A stretch of 64,000 nucleotides of DNA from Tridacna crocea (GCA_943736015.1 OX031062.1:27129462-27193461), one strand, 5' to 3'; shown: positions 34,581 to 45,924, counted from the first letter of the stretch. Notes: a model not told the origin generated them from the sequence alone. Made by a program: numbers and translations.

Positions 34581-34797
34581 AATTCCCAAATGACAAATTT
34601 TAGACTATCCCAAACTCAAAGTGTTTGCAGATGACAATTTTGACTTTGATGGCAGAAAGTTTTCCGGTAGGCTAGAAAACACTGTGGGAAAAGGAGAAAT
34701 TGCTCGTTACGAGCAATTTCTCCTTTTCCCACACTGTTTTCTAAAGACTTGTACTCCAGACACATGAAAACCCAGGGGTTGTTTGGGAAAGTGTTAA
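34581..34797 (-). mobile_element. Palindromic TTAA element with variant core
   Basis: Core GGAGAAATTGCTCGTTACGA GCAATTTCTCC: compared with GAAAATGCTGGT the left half has changed at several bases and the right half has the complementary changes. Right end GGGAAAGTGTTAA. Long arm CAAACTCAAAGTGTTTGCAG. Confidence 0.85.
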
Positions 34798-35251
34798 GAG
34801 TTAATACAGAGAGGTCAAACTCTGAATGGAAACAGGGCAAAATAATTAATATGGAAGACATCTGGTTAAGATACAACAGTTATTGATTAAGTCTGTCAAA
34901 CAGCCCATTATCTATAATGTGATTCAATTTGAAATCTGACTTTCCTTCTTTCAATTTTGTCTTACTGGTCCATGCAATCTAATGAAGATGTCAAATCTTA
35001 ACAAAACATGGTGGGAATAAATTATTCTGGACAAAACAACCTGTGACAAAATTTAATGCAGTTATTTGTGTAAGATTTTTAAATACCAATTGATTTCAAA
35101 ATAAACCCCTTCTCCCACCACGCACAAAAGCTCCTATCCTTAATTTTAAAAGACTCATGTTTACTCTAGTTGTCATATAGCACTTGATCCTGATTTGATT
35201 GTCTGATCTCAAATGTACTCTAATTCTTTGGCAGCTCTTTTGACAAAAACA
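34798..35251. other. No gene recognised
   Basis: AT-rich, no shared repeat or splice-bounded frame seen. Confidence 0.5.
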
Positions 35252-35458
35252 AGCCCTGATTATTCACCAACCACATTTATACTTAATTAAAACTTTCTTG
35301 GTCTTATTCTTCTAGTTTTTCTAAATTTGAAACTGACACAACTTCTGACTGGCTAAAGTGAATGGATTAGCCAATTAGAAGTTGTTATTTCCAAATTGAA
35401 AAAAATCTGGAGAATAAGACTAAGAATATTCACAGGAATGGTTGGTGAATATGAACCC
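35252..35458. mobile_element. Fold-back element with AGCCAAT loop, diverged copy
   Basis: Left TTATTCTTCTAGTTTTTCTA with CTGACTGGCTAA, right TTAGCCAATTAGAAGTTGTT and GGAATGGTTGGTGAATATGA. Same family as 8176-8353, arms more diverged. Confidence 0.65.
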
Positions 35459-36002
35459 TGTTTTGATACTGCAATTTATTTCATGCTTTCCGGTAGGATA
35501 TCATCTTTGCAAACCAAGTTTACGATCACTACGTGGATCTTACCTTGGCTGATTGAGCCCGATTTTGAGATTCCTTCGATGCATCCTCTATTGGATGCTA
35601 TTTATTACCCCCCTTTGCATCATATTTCTAAAAGCCAATGAAATATCCTTTTACCAACCGCTTGCGAATACACATGAAGCGATAAGCAGACATCCATGTG
35701 AGTTTCCATGTTTATCTTCTATTCAAAAGGCAGCAGCCTTGTTCTATTTTTATCAAAGATTACATGTAGGTGTTACGAGCGATTTCATTCGTTGCAGTTA
35801 GAGCTGGCTGCATCCAACGAAAAAGCTTATCGGGGGAATGTAAAAATCAAGCTTGATCCGCTAAGGGTAGAGTAACAGAATGAATCGTCACTCTTGGCTT
35901 GCGAAGATGGTAGGATATCGAGAAATAGCTGTGAAAATATTTTTCGATCTTATACTGGTACCACTAGTGAAAATATCGATTTTCATGTTCTTGTTGCCTA
36001 GG
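35459..36002. other. Unassigned, less AT-rich stretch
   Basis: It holds several CG dinucleotides and one donor-like site on the minus strand (AGCCAAG|GTAAGATCC near 35547) after 45 open nucleotides, but the acceptor is poor. Could be an exon of a host gene or part of an unknown element; not called. Confidence 0.3.
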
Positions 36003-36395
36003 TTAACACTTTACCCCATGAGGCATTTCTATGGTATCTCTTATTGACCCCTAATAACAGCAAGGATGAAGCCATTTCTTATGTATATATGACACCTTTC
36101 GATAGTGTAGAAAACATTGTGGCAAAAGGTGAAATTGCTCGTCACGATTAATTTCACCTTTTGCCACAATGTTTTCCAAAGGCTCCTACAAGCAATGCGT
36201 AGAAATAGGTATCTATGGAGTAGGGTTGATTGCACATGCCTCACAACAAGATCGGAAATATGACATCATATGCCTTACATTTCTAGCGCTTGACACAATA
36301 TTGTAATGCACTGCTATGCAGGAGGGGTACGCCACACGGACTAACGGAAAAGAACTGTACTGGATTTTGATAAAGCTCCATCTAGAAAGGGTTAA
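36003..36395. mobile_element. Divergent palindromic TTAA element with strongly covaried core
   Basis: TTAACACTTTACC at 36003 and AAAGGGTTAA ending at 36395. Core 36110-36176: ATTGTGGCAAAAGGTGAAATT, a short centre, then AATTTCACCTTTTGCCACAAT. GGGAAAAGGAG became GGCAAAAGGTG and the partner arm changed to match. Longer than usual, so it may contain extra sequence on the right. Confidence 0.6.
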
Positions 36396-36410
36396 AAGCA
36401 TGAAATAAAT

Positions 36411-36613
36411 AGAATATTTGGGGTTTTTTGTGAAATTTATTTCATCCAGTGAACACTATTGATAATATTTTCACTCTTGGCACAATTCGTTTCATCGAGT
36501 GAACACCATCAGTAATATTTTCACTTGCCGGCACAGCCATGAGCAAAAATATTACCGATGGTGTTCAGTCGATGAAATCAATTTCGATCTTTCACAGAAA
36601 AAATCAAATATCC
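36411..36613. mobile_element. Fold-back element, about 200 bp
   Basis: GAATATTTGGGGTTTTTTGT ... GTGAACAC-ATC-GTAATATTTT on the left pairs with AAAAATATTACCGATGGTGT ... AAAAAATCAAATATCC on the right. ATTTCATC-GTGAACAC occurs twice in the left arm. Different family from 8176-8353. Confidence 0.65.
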
Positions 36614-36629
36614 TCCATATCTACATCAT

Positions 36630-36825
36630 TGCTAAAAGTCTGGAATACTCCAAATTGAAAACATAAATATTCAGATGACAAAGTGAATGAGGCTCAAATG
36701 ATGCATTGCAATTTGTCATTGAAAGGGTAGCAAACATCATTGGGAGGAAACCACCATTTTTCCTTTTCCAACAATGTTTTAAAAAGCTGTCTTTCTTGGG
36801 GTTGTTAAAACTCAAAATTGTTTCG
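36630..36825 (-). mobile_element. Palindromic TTAA element, old
   Basis: Long arm first (GGAATACTCCAAATTGAAAA, CAGATGACAAAGTGAATGAG), then a decayed core with CATTGGGAGG...CCTTTTCCAACAATGTTT. Flanking TTAA lost. Confidence 0.6.
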
Positions 36826-36911
36826 CACAGATTTAAGCACTATCAAAGTAAAATGCAAACAATTGAAGGAATAGAAGGAATGAAGGAATAGATCCCCATC
36901 CCCAAAATTAA

Positions 36912-37592
36912 ACAAGAGAGCCATTCTAAATTGCTCACCTGAGTAAAGTCATTTACAGTTGATACAGCTGAGGAGATCCTGGTTTTAATAAAGTAAAATA
37001 TATGAGTGTAAGTAACCTACTTTTGACCTGCCTTTGGACAATTTACAACTTGTCCAAAATATCAAGACTCACATTTTGACCAAGTTACACGAGTATCAGA
37101 CTGAACTGTTACCTTGAAAGTGCACACAAGGTTTTTTCTAAAATCAGTCCGATGATCTACTTTTTGACCCACTGTGACCCGATTCAATCTTTTCAAAGAT
37201 ATCATGAAGACAAATTTTCTAACCATGAGTATTAGACTGAAAATTAGGCCTTCAGAGTTTGTGTGGTGACCTACTTCTTGACTTCACTTGATATCACTTG
37301 TTGACCAAAAGTGACCTGATTCAGCCACGTAGGAAGCATTTCAAGATTGGGGGGGCTAACTTCGAAATACTGAGATTTTTTGCGTAGTAATTGCATTGCG
37401 CTAAAAACTCATATTTTAGTTACTATGATTTTCAAAATTATTGGGGGGGCTGAGCCCCCCCTAGCCCCCCCTGTTCCTACGGGCCTGTGATTCAATACTT
37501 GTGTGAGATATTATGATTTTTGACTAATCTTCATGAGTATCAAGCTGAAATTGTGGCCTCTACAGATTTTTTTAAGATTTTGCCCAATGACC
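36912..37592 (+). repeat. Tandem-core element, family F, left part
   Basis: Left end AACAAGAGAGCCATTCTAAA, TTGCTCACCTGAGTAAAG, then monomers with TGACCTACTTTTTGACCCAC and ATCATGAAGACAAATTTTCT. The LTR retrotransposon is inserted at 37592; the array resumes at 41795. Confidence 0.75.
37322..37487. mobile_element. Small hAT-like element with G7 blocks (166 bp)
   Basis: Starts CAGCCACGTAGGAA and ends TTCCTACGGGCCTG, inverted ends beginning CAG. TGATT is repeated at 37317-37321 and 37488-37492. Near each end lie runs of seven G or C (ATTGGGGGGGCT, AGCCCCCCC). A CAG start favours hAT, but a 5-bp duplication is shorter than the usual 8 bp. Confidence 0.65.
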
Positions 37593-38082
37593 TGTTATGT
37601 ACATGCCCAGTTATTATTAGCTTTGTTCATGTGTGTATCTATTTTTGAATGGTTTTCCCCTGTAGCTATTTTTAGAACTGGATTCTCTCTTGTGGAATAT
37701 TGTGCTGGAAGTTTCCAGGCCTTTTTACAATCTGTTTACTAGAAGTTATGCAACTGATTTTAACATGAATTTTCTGGAAGTTTCCCTGTTATTATAAAAG
37801 GAAAAGCTTTTTACATCTCAGTGTTCACTAGTTAATACATGATTGCCAGACTACAGTGGGGATTATTTTGTGTTTGTGTCATAATTAGTGCTTGGATTAC
37901 ATTCAGTTTGGATCAGGATCGGATTGGAATTAGGACTGGAATAGTTTGTCGTCTGAATTTAACGTCTAAGGTATTGTTTTGTACTATTGTAACTGTTTAT
38001 TTGATATTTTTGTTAATAAATTCTGTTAATTGTTATCGTTTGTTGCTGGCTTCTTCTTTCTAGTTACGCCTGACTCGTAACA
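37593..38082 (+). repeat. 5' LTR (490 bp)
   Basis: TGTTATGTACATGCCCAG at the start, GACTCGTAACA at the end. A TATAAAAGG box-like motif occurs at about 37793, and AATAAATT near 38013 could serve as polyadenylation signal. A 74-residue frame common to both LTRs is regarded as incidental. Confidence 0.92.
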
Positions 38083-38087
38083 GAAAT

Positions 38088-38105
38088 TGGGGGCTCGTCC
38101 GGGAT
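38088..38105 (+). other. Primer-binding site, tRNA-Pro type
   Basis: TGGGGGCTCGTCCGGGAT matches, from memory, the 18-nt site complementary to the 3' end of tRNA-Pro that murine leukaemia virus also uses. Confidence 0.75.
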
Positions 38106-38958
38106 TGGAAAATAGACTAACACATTCGTTTTCCTTTTGGGATTGACCTTCGATTGGAAAATAGATTAACGCATTCGTTTTCCTTTTGGGATTAACCATC
38201 GATTGGAAAATAGGACACAGACGTTTGCTTTTCACAATTTAAAAAAATCTAATACATCCTGTTAGTCAAAATTACTAATCAGTAATTATAATAATTTTGT
38301 ACTTGAATCCAGCAACAAACAAACATGTCTTTTGACTTAGATAAATTTACGGCTGAACCATCTGTGGAGTTATTGAATTTGGGTAAAAAGACTGATTTGC
38401 TTAATCTTGCTAAGCAGTATAAATTGTCTGAAATAAAATCTTCAATGCGTAAACATGAAATTAAGAAAATTTTGGTACAATATTTTGTTGATGAGGAAAT
38501 TTTTAATGAAAATGCTCTTTCCCTGATAGTTGACGTTCAGTCAGTTTCAAGTTCGAAAGAACTTGAATTAAAACTTTGGATCAGACAATTAGAAATTCAG
38601 GAAAGAGTGTCTTGCCTTAATTCTGGCAATCCAGCAATTTGAAGTTTATTTAACCTCTTCAACTTCACCAATTGTTGTATTCAGTGATCATAACCCTTTA
38701 AGTTTTCTACACAAACTTAAGAATAAGAATCAAAGATTACTGAGGTGGAGTTTATTGCTTCAAGAGTTTAATCTTGACATAAGACACATAAAAGGGAAAG
38801 ATAACATTATACCAGATGCTCTTTCAAGAGTTTGAAATTTCAATAGTCATTTTTTCCCTAAATCAAGTTTAAACTGTTTTGTCTTTTAAATTGTAATTTC
38901 ATTACCTTGATTATTTTCATTGGTCTGAAATAGTTAATACATGTATTTGAGTTTGTCA

Positions 38959-41185
38959 TTGGTCGCCCGGCAGAAGCCGGCGACCTTATATTTAATATAG
39001 TTCGGAAGAGATGTTCATGGAGAGTGTAGGTACTTCCGGTTAAAATCTTTCATCATATTCGCCAGGTTTAGTTTGGTAAAATAGGTGTGAATGTATGTGA
39101 AATTGTTGTGTGGGGTTTTCTTCACCTTTTTTGAGGTTGTTTACTTGTTTTTAAACCGATAAAGAATCGTGAAAGAATTATTAACGGTCTGCTGCTCAAC
39201 ATTTTGTGAAACAATTAATGTTCTTGTGCAGAATGCATCTATTTTTAACGCAAATGAACTCGTCCAGTCACATGATCTTAGGAACCAATGGAAATGCAGA
39301 ACTACTCCTACTCTCTACTGTCTGTGCATGTCATATTCTTCGATGATTCGAGTATTTATAGAATGCCATCAAGCGGAAGATAATGACTCTATACCGGCAG
39401 GCCTAAAGAGCGGAATGGAAATATTTTAGAGCAATGGACGGAATGGAAAAGAAAATACTCATGGAAATATATCATGCCTGTTTATTAAATAGAATAACAA
39501 TAATGATTTGATTTTTTCTACCCATTAAAGGTAATTTACAAATAAAAAACAAAAAATATGTTTTTGTACCGCTGAAAAAAATGTACCTGTAGTGATATTT
39601 TTCCTTTATGCACGTATTCCTAGATGGCGAAATGAAAAATTGACTAACAGTATATTGTACCTAAAGTGTTACAGGTCTTTAATGTATTTTCTTATGGGTA
39701 GTTAATTGAAGAAAATGATTAGAATTTCCTTATGCTTATAAGTACTAATGTTTAAACCTTTGAACCCTTTCCAAACGACAAACTTTTGGACTAGACCAAA
39801 TTGAAAGCATTAGAAGACGAAATTTAAACTCTTGCTGAAAAGATGATTTCTGTCTATGATAGGGTAGAAAACATTGTGGGAAAAGCAGAAAATGCTGGTT
39901 ACCACAATGTTTTCCCACAATGTTTTCAAAAGGCTTCTATTCTTGATCCGTAAAAACCAGGGATTGTTTGGGAAAGGGTTAAATTTCCTTTGTGCGGGAC
40001 TGGTGCAATGGAAAAGAAAACTTGTACGCAATTTAGACATTATACATTTGTTACTATATAAAGTAAATATGTATGATTTCAAACGTGTGTATTTGTACTC
40101 GTATATCTTTCCTAGGGTATAATTATCTGCAGGAATATTGAAATATAAAGTTTTTACTGTTAAAAAAATATATTTGTAGCAATATTTCCTTCTTTAAGCA
40201 GGTAATCTCAGAAGGGGAAATGGAAAAATTACCAAGTTCGAACAAGTACAATATAATGCACCCAACACAGGTCTTAAAGTTCAGATTGAATTTTAAAATG
40301 GATAATAACTTGATTTATATATCAGCTAACATGCATTAGACTGCGTGAATCTAGGATCAGACTGCAGTTTTGGTAAGTCTGATCTTGATGTACATCCTCT
40401 TCAGATATTTCACTGATCGGCTTTGGTTACATGTATCATTTTATATACCGGTTCATTACATTGCGTGAATCTAGGATCAGATTGTAATTTTGGTAAGTCT
40501 GATCTTGATCTACACCGTCCTCAGATATTTCGGATTGTTCTAAAAATTTTGTCATTTGGTGTGCAAAATAAAGATTATGTGTTAAGTTATAAGTTATAAG
40601 TTAAATAAACTGAAACTTTTTTTCCCAATACCTATTGAGTACCCAGATAATAAAACTTCATTTCAAATTTCCATTGCGCGGGATAGGCGCAATGGACAAA
40701 CAAAATTCGCATTGGAAATATAATTTACTATAATATAAGTTGTAAAGTAAAGTATTTGGTAACCACGTATGGTTTCAAATGCGTTTATTTTATTTGTAGT
40801 CATTGACCAATTATATCTCCAGTTATAAACAAAATACAATATTTTTGTAATCATGGCTGAAAAAATATATTTGTCGCATTTCTTTCTTTTCGTTATGCAG
40901 TTATTCTCAGATGGCGAAATTGAAAATAAACATAAAAGTAGCATAAAATGTAAATCGGGCATTTGAACGTTTTCCAGCCCGAAAACCCATACTTTATCTT
41001 GACAGTTGGTTATATGACAATGTAGGTCACTATCGTCATGTCAATTTATTAGAAAACAATATCTACTTTTTTCTCAAATGAAGAATAACTAAAAAAATTG
41101 AAGTCGGATATATTCTCTTGACTGCATATTTGTTTAATCATTTTCGGGCGACCTTTGACGCTCTTGCGTCTTCTTTTTCTCTTGT
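38959..41185 (+). mobile_element. Helentron-like non-autonomous element, short copy
   Basis: Left end GGTCGCCCGGCAGAAGCCGG and right end CGGGCGACCTTTGACGCTCT, TGCGTCTTCTTTTTCTCTTGT, matching the copy at 9175-12576. Shared interior begins at about 38990 (TTTAATATAGTTCGGAAGAG). It lacks the first 1.2 kb of the longer copy's interior and has fewer tandem hairpin units. Inserted in the LTR retrotransposon; carries a palindromic TTAA element of its own. Confidence 0.8.
39769..39982 (-). mobile_element. Palindromic TTAA element inside the short Helentron-like copy
   Basis: TTGAACCCTTTCCAAACGAC at the left, GGGAAAGGGTTAA at the right. The core has been rearranged (AAATGCTGGTTACCACAATG), losing part of the right half. 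Belongs to the subfamily of 14081 and 54204. Deepest level of the nest. Confidence 0.85.
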
Positions 41186-41300
41186 TTCCTATGTAATACT
41201 TCAGTTAAAGTATCATATACATGTATGTAAATAATATTGTAAAAAAAAAAAAGAAAGATTTATTTCATAAACCTTTCTTTTTTCTTTTCAAGGGGGGAAG

Positions 41301-41790
41301 TGTTATGTACATGCCCAGTTATTATTAGCTTTGTTCATGTGTGTATCTATTTTGGAATGGTTTTCCCCTGTAGCTATTTTTAGAACTGGATTCTCTCTTG
41401 TGGAATATTGTGCTGGAAGTTTCCAGGCCTTTTTACAATCTGTTTACTAGAAGTTATGCAACTGATTTTAACATGAATTTTCTGGAAGTTTTCCTGTTGT
41501 TATAAAAGGAAAAGCTTTTTACATCTCAGTGTTCACTAGTTAATACATGATTGCCAGACTACAGTGGGGATTATTTTGTGTTTGTGTCATAATTAGTGCT
41601 TGGATTACATTCAGTTTGGATCAGGATCGGATTGGAATTAGGACTGGAATAGTTTGTCGTCTGAATTTAACGTCTAAGGTATTGTTTTGTACTACTGTAA
41701 CTGTTTATTTGATATTTTTGTTAATAAATTCTGTTAATTGTTATCGTTTGTTGCTGGCTTCTTCTTTCTAGTTAAGCCTGACTCGTAACA
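41301..41790 (+). repeat. 3' LTR (490 bp)
   Basis: Near-identical to the 5' LTR, preceded by the purine tract and followed by GACC, after which the family F array continues. Confidence 0.92.
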
Positions 41791-41794
41791 GACC

Positions 41795-43485
41795 TAATTT
41801 TTGACTTGATATGACCCAGTTTCAAACTTGTTTGAGATGTCAATCAAGATAAACAGTATGACCTGGTTTCATGAGCATCAGACTAATATGTACACAAGGT
41901 TTTTTCTAAGGTTTGGTCCAGTGACCTACTTTTGGAGTAAAAATGACCCAATTTTGAATTTGCCAAAGACATCCTCAAAACAAACATTCCAACCAACTTT
42001 CATGAGTATCAGAGTATCAGGCTATAAATGTGACCTCTAGAAAGCACACAAGGTTTTTACTGAGATTTGGCCAATTGACCTACATTTTTTTTACCTGACA
42101 TGACAAAATTTCCAACTGGTCTAAGATATCATTACATCAAACATTCTGGCTAAGTTTAAGGGTATAAGACAAAAAATGAAGCCTCTAGGGTGCAAAGAAG
42201 GTTTTTATAAGATTTTGCCTGGTGATCTACTTTTTCACCAGATATGACCCAACAGGCTTGTTTACCAACATTTTTCCTGACTGATTCAAAATAAAAAATT
42301 ATCTTTAAAAAAAGATAGATGGCTTAAGAAGTAGTCTACTGGAACTGCATATTCAGCTCATCACAAGCTCGTTTACTAACATTTTTCCTGACTCATTCAA
42401 AACAAAAAAGTATCTTTAAACAAGAGGTCATGATGGCCCTGAAATTGCCCCGAGTCGATTGACCAAACATGAATCATTTTCAATCTAGTTTCCCAGTAAC
42501 CTATTTTTTTTTTATCAGACATTACCCATAATCAAAGACTTTTGAGATATCAATAAGATGAACATTCTGACCAAGTTTCATGAGTATTGGACTGAAAATG
42601 TGGCCTCTACAGTGTACAAAAGGTTTTTCTAAGATCTGACCATGTGACCCAGTTTTGGACCCAACAATTACCCATTATCAAACTCTCTTGAGACATCACC
42701 AAAACAAACATTTTGACCAAGTTTGAAGAGTATCAGGCAGCAAATGTGGCCTCTACAGTGTACACAAGGTTTTTTCTAATATTTGACCCAGTGACCTAGT
42801 TTTTGACTCCATATGACCCATTTTCAAACTCATTCAAGGTATCACCAAGACAAATATCATAAACAAGTTTCAGGAGTATCAGACTGAAATAGTGTCCTCC
42901 ATAGCATACACAATGTTTTTATAACATTTGATCTATTGACCTAGTTTTTTACCCAACATGACCCATTTTCAAACTCAATTCAGATATTATCAAGGCAAAC
43001 ATTCTGTCAAATTTTCAAGAGTGTTGTACTGAAAATGTGACAGCCATATTGTATACAAGGTTTTTCTAAGATTTGACCTGGTAACCTAGTTTTTGACCCA
43101 ATATGACCCATTTTCAAACTCATCTGAGATATCATCAAGACAAACATTCTGAACAACTTTCAAGAGTTTTGGACTGAAATGTGGCCTCTACAGCAAACAA
43201 AAAGTTTTTCTAACATTTGATTTGGTGACCTAGTTTTTGATCCAACAGTCATGATCCATTTTCGAATTCATCCAAGATATCATCAAGACAAACATTCTGA
43301 CCAACTTTTCAAGAGTTTTTGTCCGAAAATGAGACCTCTAGAGCGTACACAAGGTTTTTCTAAGATTTGACAAAGTGACCTAGTTTTTGACCCGACATGA
43401 CCCATTTTCAAAGTCGTCGTAGATATCATCAAGGCAAACATTCTGACCATGTTTCATGAGTATCGGACTAAAAATGTGGCCAATT
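41795..43485 (+). repeat. Family F tandem array, right part and second element
   Basis: Monomers of about 147 bp: CCTAGTTTTTGACCCAACAT, GACCCATTTTCAAACTCATC, ATCATCAAGACAAACATTCT, 'GACTGAAAATGTGGCCTCT'. A new left end (AACAAGAGGTCATGATGGCC) is at 42418. Just before it, a 50-bp segment GCTTGTTTACCAACATTTTT-CCTGACT occurs twice (42258, 42366). Confidence 0.75.
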
Positions 43486-44166
43486 ACATAGATATTTCAA
43501 AATTGCAAGTTAATTCAAATGATTGCAGAATGGGGAAAAAGTAGATACTAAGTTACATGATGTGTTTTGACAATTACACCAGGACTGCTACAAACCCACC
43601 TAAGCATTAACTTCAAATCAACTGTGTCACACATCATACCGAATCACTGTCAATGCTACTTGAAGCTAAGCCAGTTTTAGGTGCTTACTAATAACATGTA
43701 ATAGCTCTTCAGGCACTCATTTGGTAAATTGAAAAATATAGTGAAAATTTGAAGTACTTATGAAATTGTTCTAATCAATTAACATCGCCGATTTTGGACA
43801 ATAATGTATCACCAGTGCCCCATTATGCTACAACTTAGGCATACTTTAGACCCATAAAAAGCTTAAGTATATTCCTACAGGGGAAATGCCAACAGAAATG
43901 TTACTTTTATGGCAAATATTGTCCAAAAAATGTAGTTTTTACTTTTACCCCATACTGTCAAGAGCAATCTGTTGCAGGCATGTGTACTGATGGCTTTGTT
44001 TTGTGCCAGGTATTAAAGTAAATTTCGTTATTGATAGATATTAATGGTTCAAGACATGTTTTGTCCAAAAAATAGGACATAGAATATTAGTAAGATATAT
44101 TTTAAAAAAATGAATTGATAATTATGGTAATACTGAACTGGTTTTTTCAACTCTTAGACTATCTTT
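43486..44166. other. No gene recognised
   Basis: Apparently unique AT-rich DNA; no repeat shared with the window and no well-bounded exon found. Confidence 0.5.
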
Positions 44167-44748
44167 AAAGGTGGCCCTTCAGATTTTGGGGGATTTTACA
44201 AAAATATAGAAAAATCATTCTAATACTCCCAAAACCTTAAAATGTCCATTCATAAAACCCCAGTAGTCGAAAACCAACATGAGAAATTAAGAGATTTATT
44301 ACAGCCCAGGTTAACACTGAAGGGAAACACCGTCTGTTTTTACATCAGCAACTCTCTCATTAACATACTGGAAATATACAGATGAAACTTCAAACACGGT
44401 GTCTGAAGTTCTGGTAACCAGGATTAAATTTTTCTCCTTTTCCCACAATGTTTTCTTCCCGTCCTAAAACAAATTTCAATTCTATAATCACATTTATTTT
44501 GCTGCCTGCAAATGCTTTCAATTTGGACCAGTCTAAAATTTTGTCGTTTGGTAGAGTTAAGAGTCATTAGTCATGTGTCAGTCACTTAACATTCCGACAA
44601 TGTTTTTTTTTTTATTTTTGGCGGGAAATCTAAAAATAGCTTAAGAGGCTACATAGCCTATTAAGGGAATACTACCCCAAAAAAATTTTTTGTAATTTTA
44701 TGATTCTTAATTATAGGGGATTTGTATTATTTTTTCATATTAATTTCA
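44167..44748 (+). repeat. 0.5-kb dispersed repeat, copy 2, with inserted palindromic element fragment
   Basis: Matches 27528-28022 on both sides of a 159-bp fragment of the palindromic element (44407-44566: CTCCTTTTCCCACAATGTTT ... GTTTGGTAGAGTTAA) that copy 1 lacks at this point. Confidence 0.75.
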
Positions 44749-45039
44749 GTGATATATATTTTAATTTGATGTGATATGAAAAATCTAAATATCCACCTTT
44801 AAGTAGTAAACTAAACACCTATTTACAGTGATGGACATAGGGTGCTTCACTTGTTAAAACTTTAACTCTTTAGCTCTTTAGCTCTTTTCATGTCTCAAAA
44901 TACTAGACAATAAAGATTAGGGATCATCAATACATTCTATGCAGCTTGATCTGATCAACAGAGAAGTGGTTTTGGCATGCTAATGTTGAATAACCTATTC
45001 CATATTTTGATTTATGACCTTAGATATTAATCCTCCACA

Positions 45040-45227
45040 TTACAATCCAGAATTTTCCCTAAGTAAGAGGACTTTTAAAAACTGTGTGGAAAAAGGATAA
45101 CATACTGGTAACAGGTATTTCTCTCCTCCCCCACAATATTTCCACCCTTCCAAAAATGTTTGTGTTTTGAAAATCTCTTTTTTTTATCTGAAAATGATTT
45201 CAATTTGGATTGGTTAAATAGAGTTAA
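45040..45227 (+). mobile_element. Palindromic TTAA element, old
   Basis: GACTTTTAAAAACTGTGTGG, core GGATAACATACTGGTAACAG GTATTTC, long-arm ATTTCAATTTGGATTGG, end AGAGTTAA. Its terminal TTAA is the left target site of the next transposon. Confidence 0.65.
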
Positions 45228-45811
45228 TATCCCGGTCACACATTCACGGAAGGCCGCCACGGAAGAGCTACGGATTGGTTCCGGCATCGTCTGTGACAAC
45301 TCGTACTAGTCAGTAGGTCTCCGTATTGTAACTGTAGTCATTCGTAGTACTCCTTGTATATCCATAGCGGTCCTTGACAATTTTTGAACAAACACAAAAA
45401 TTTGCTAAGATCAAACCACCGTAGCGTATCCTTACTAGTCCGTATTAGACCGCACTGATACGTTCTGGTCCGTATTAAAACCATATCAGTCCGTACTTAT
45501 CCGTAGGCCCAATTTTTTTTTAGAATTTGATATGGATAACTATGTATTAGAACGGTTACACTACGTTTTAGTTACGGTTAGATACGGATATGTCACGGAA
45601 AGTCCCGATCTTAAAACCTTGTACTATGGAGAGGCAGGGATTTGCACAGTCTTTTACGGTTTACTACTTTGCAACACGACACAGTATGGAATTGCAGGGA
45701 CCACTACTGTTTGGTAGGATAAATTCAGAATAATGTACTTCAACAAGGGTATTTTTACTGTCTTTGTAGAATACAACGCAATTGCCCTTTGTTGTTGAGT
45801 TCACAATCATG

Positions 45812-45924
45812 AACCGTCAACAAATGATGTTTGCAATAAATTGGCTGCAATTGGATATTGGTATGGCACAAAATGTCAAGGCACTGGTCCAGCAGCTTGA
45901 TGACATACATAGATGTAATACATG
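45812..45924 (+). CDS. Possible first exon of a transposon gene
   Basis: MNRQQMMFAINWLQLDIGMA, then QNVKALVQQLDDIHRCNT, followed by a donor-like ACATGTAAGT. Amphipathic, helix-like, located where an element gene would start inside the transposon. No recognised domain and no continuing exon found. Confidence 0.3.

Larger units (their letters stand above)
37593..41790 (+). mobile_element. Ty3/gypsy-type LTR retrotransposon, fossil copy, with nested insertion
   Basis: Two 490-bp direct LTRs (37593-38082, 41301-41790), each TG...CA, flanked by GACC (37589-37592, 41791-41794). A primer-binding site lies 5 bp after the left LTR and a purine tract (AAGGGGGGAAG) just before the right one. A gag-like start (38325-38642) and an RNase H-like end of pol (about 38645-38836) are recognisable. 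The copy is broken and very incomplete inside; most of pol is absent. The LTRs differ at only about five or six positions by eye, so the insertion is recent. A Helentron-like element (38959-41185) is inserted in its 3' part. Confidence 0.9.

Noticed and set aside
35526-35592. Minus-strand exon-like stretch with donor CCAAG|GTAAGA
   Set aside because: Acceptor lacks a pyrimidine tract and all three frames are open, so coding cannot be supported.
37839-38063. 74-residue hydrophobic frame, repeated at 41547-41771
   Set aside because: Lies wholly inside both LTRs; its duplication follows from LTR identity and it has no recognisable domain.
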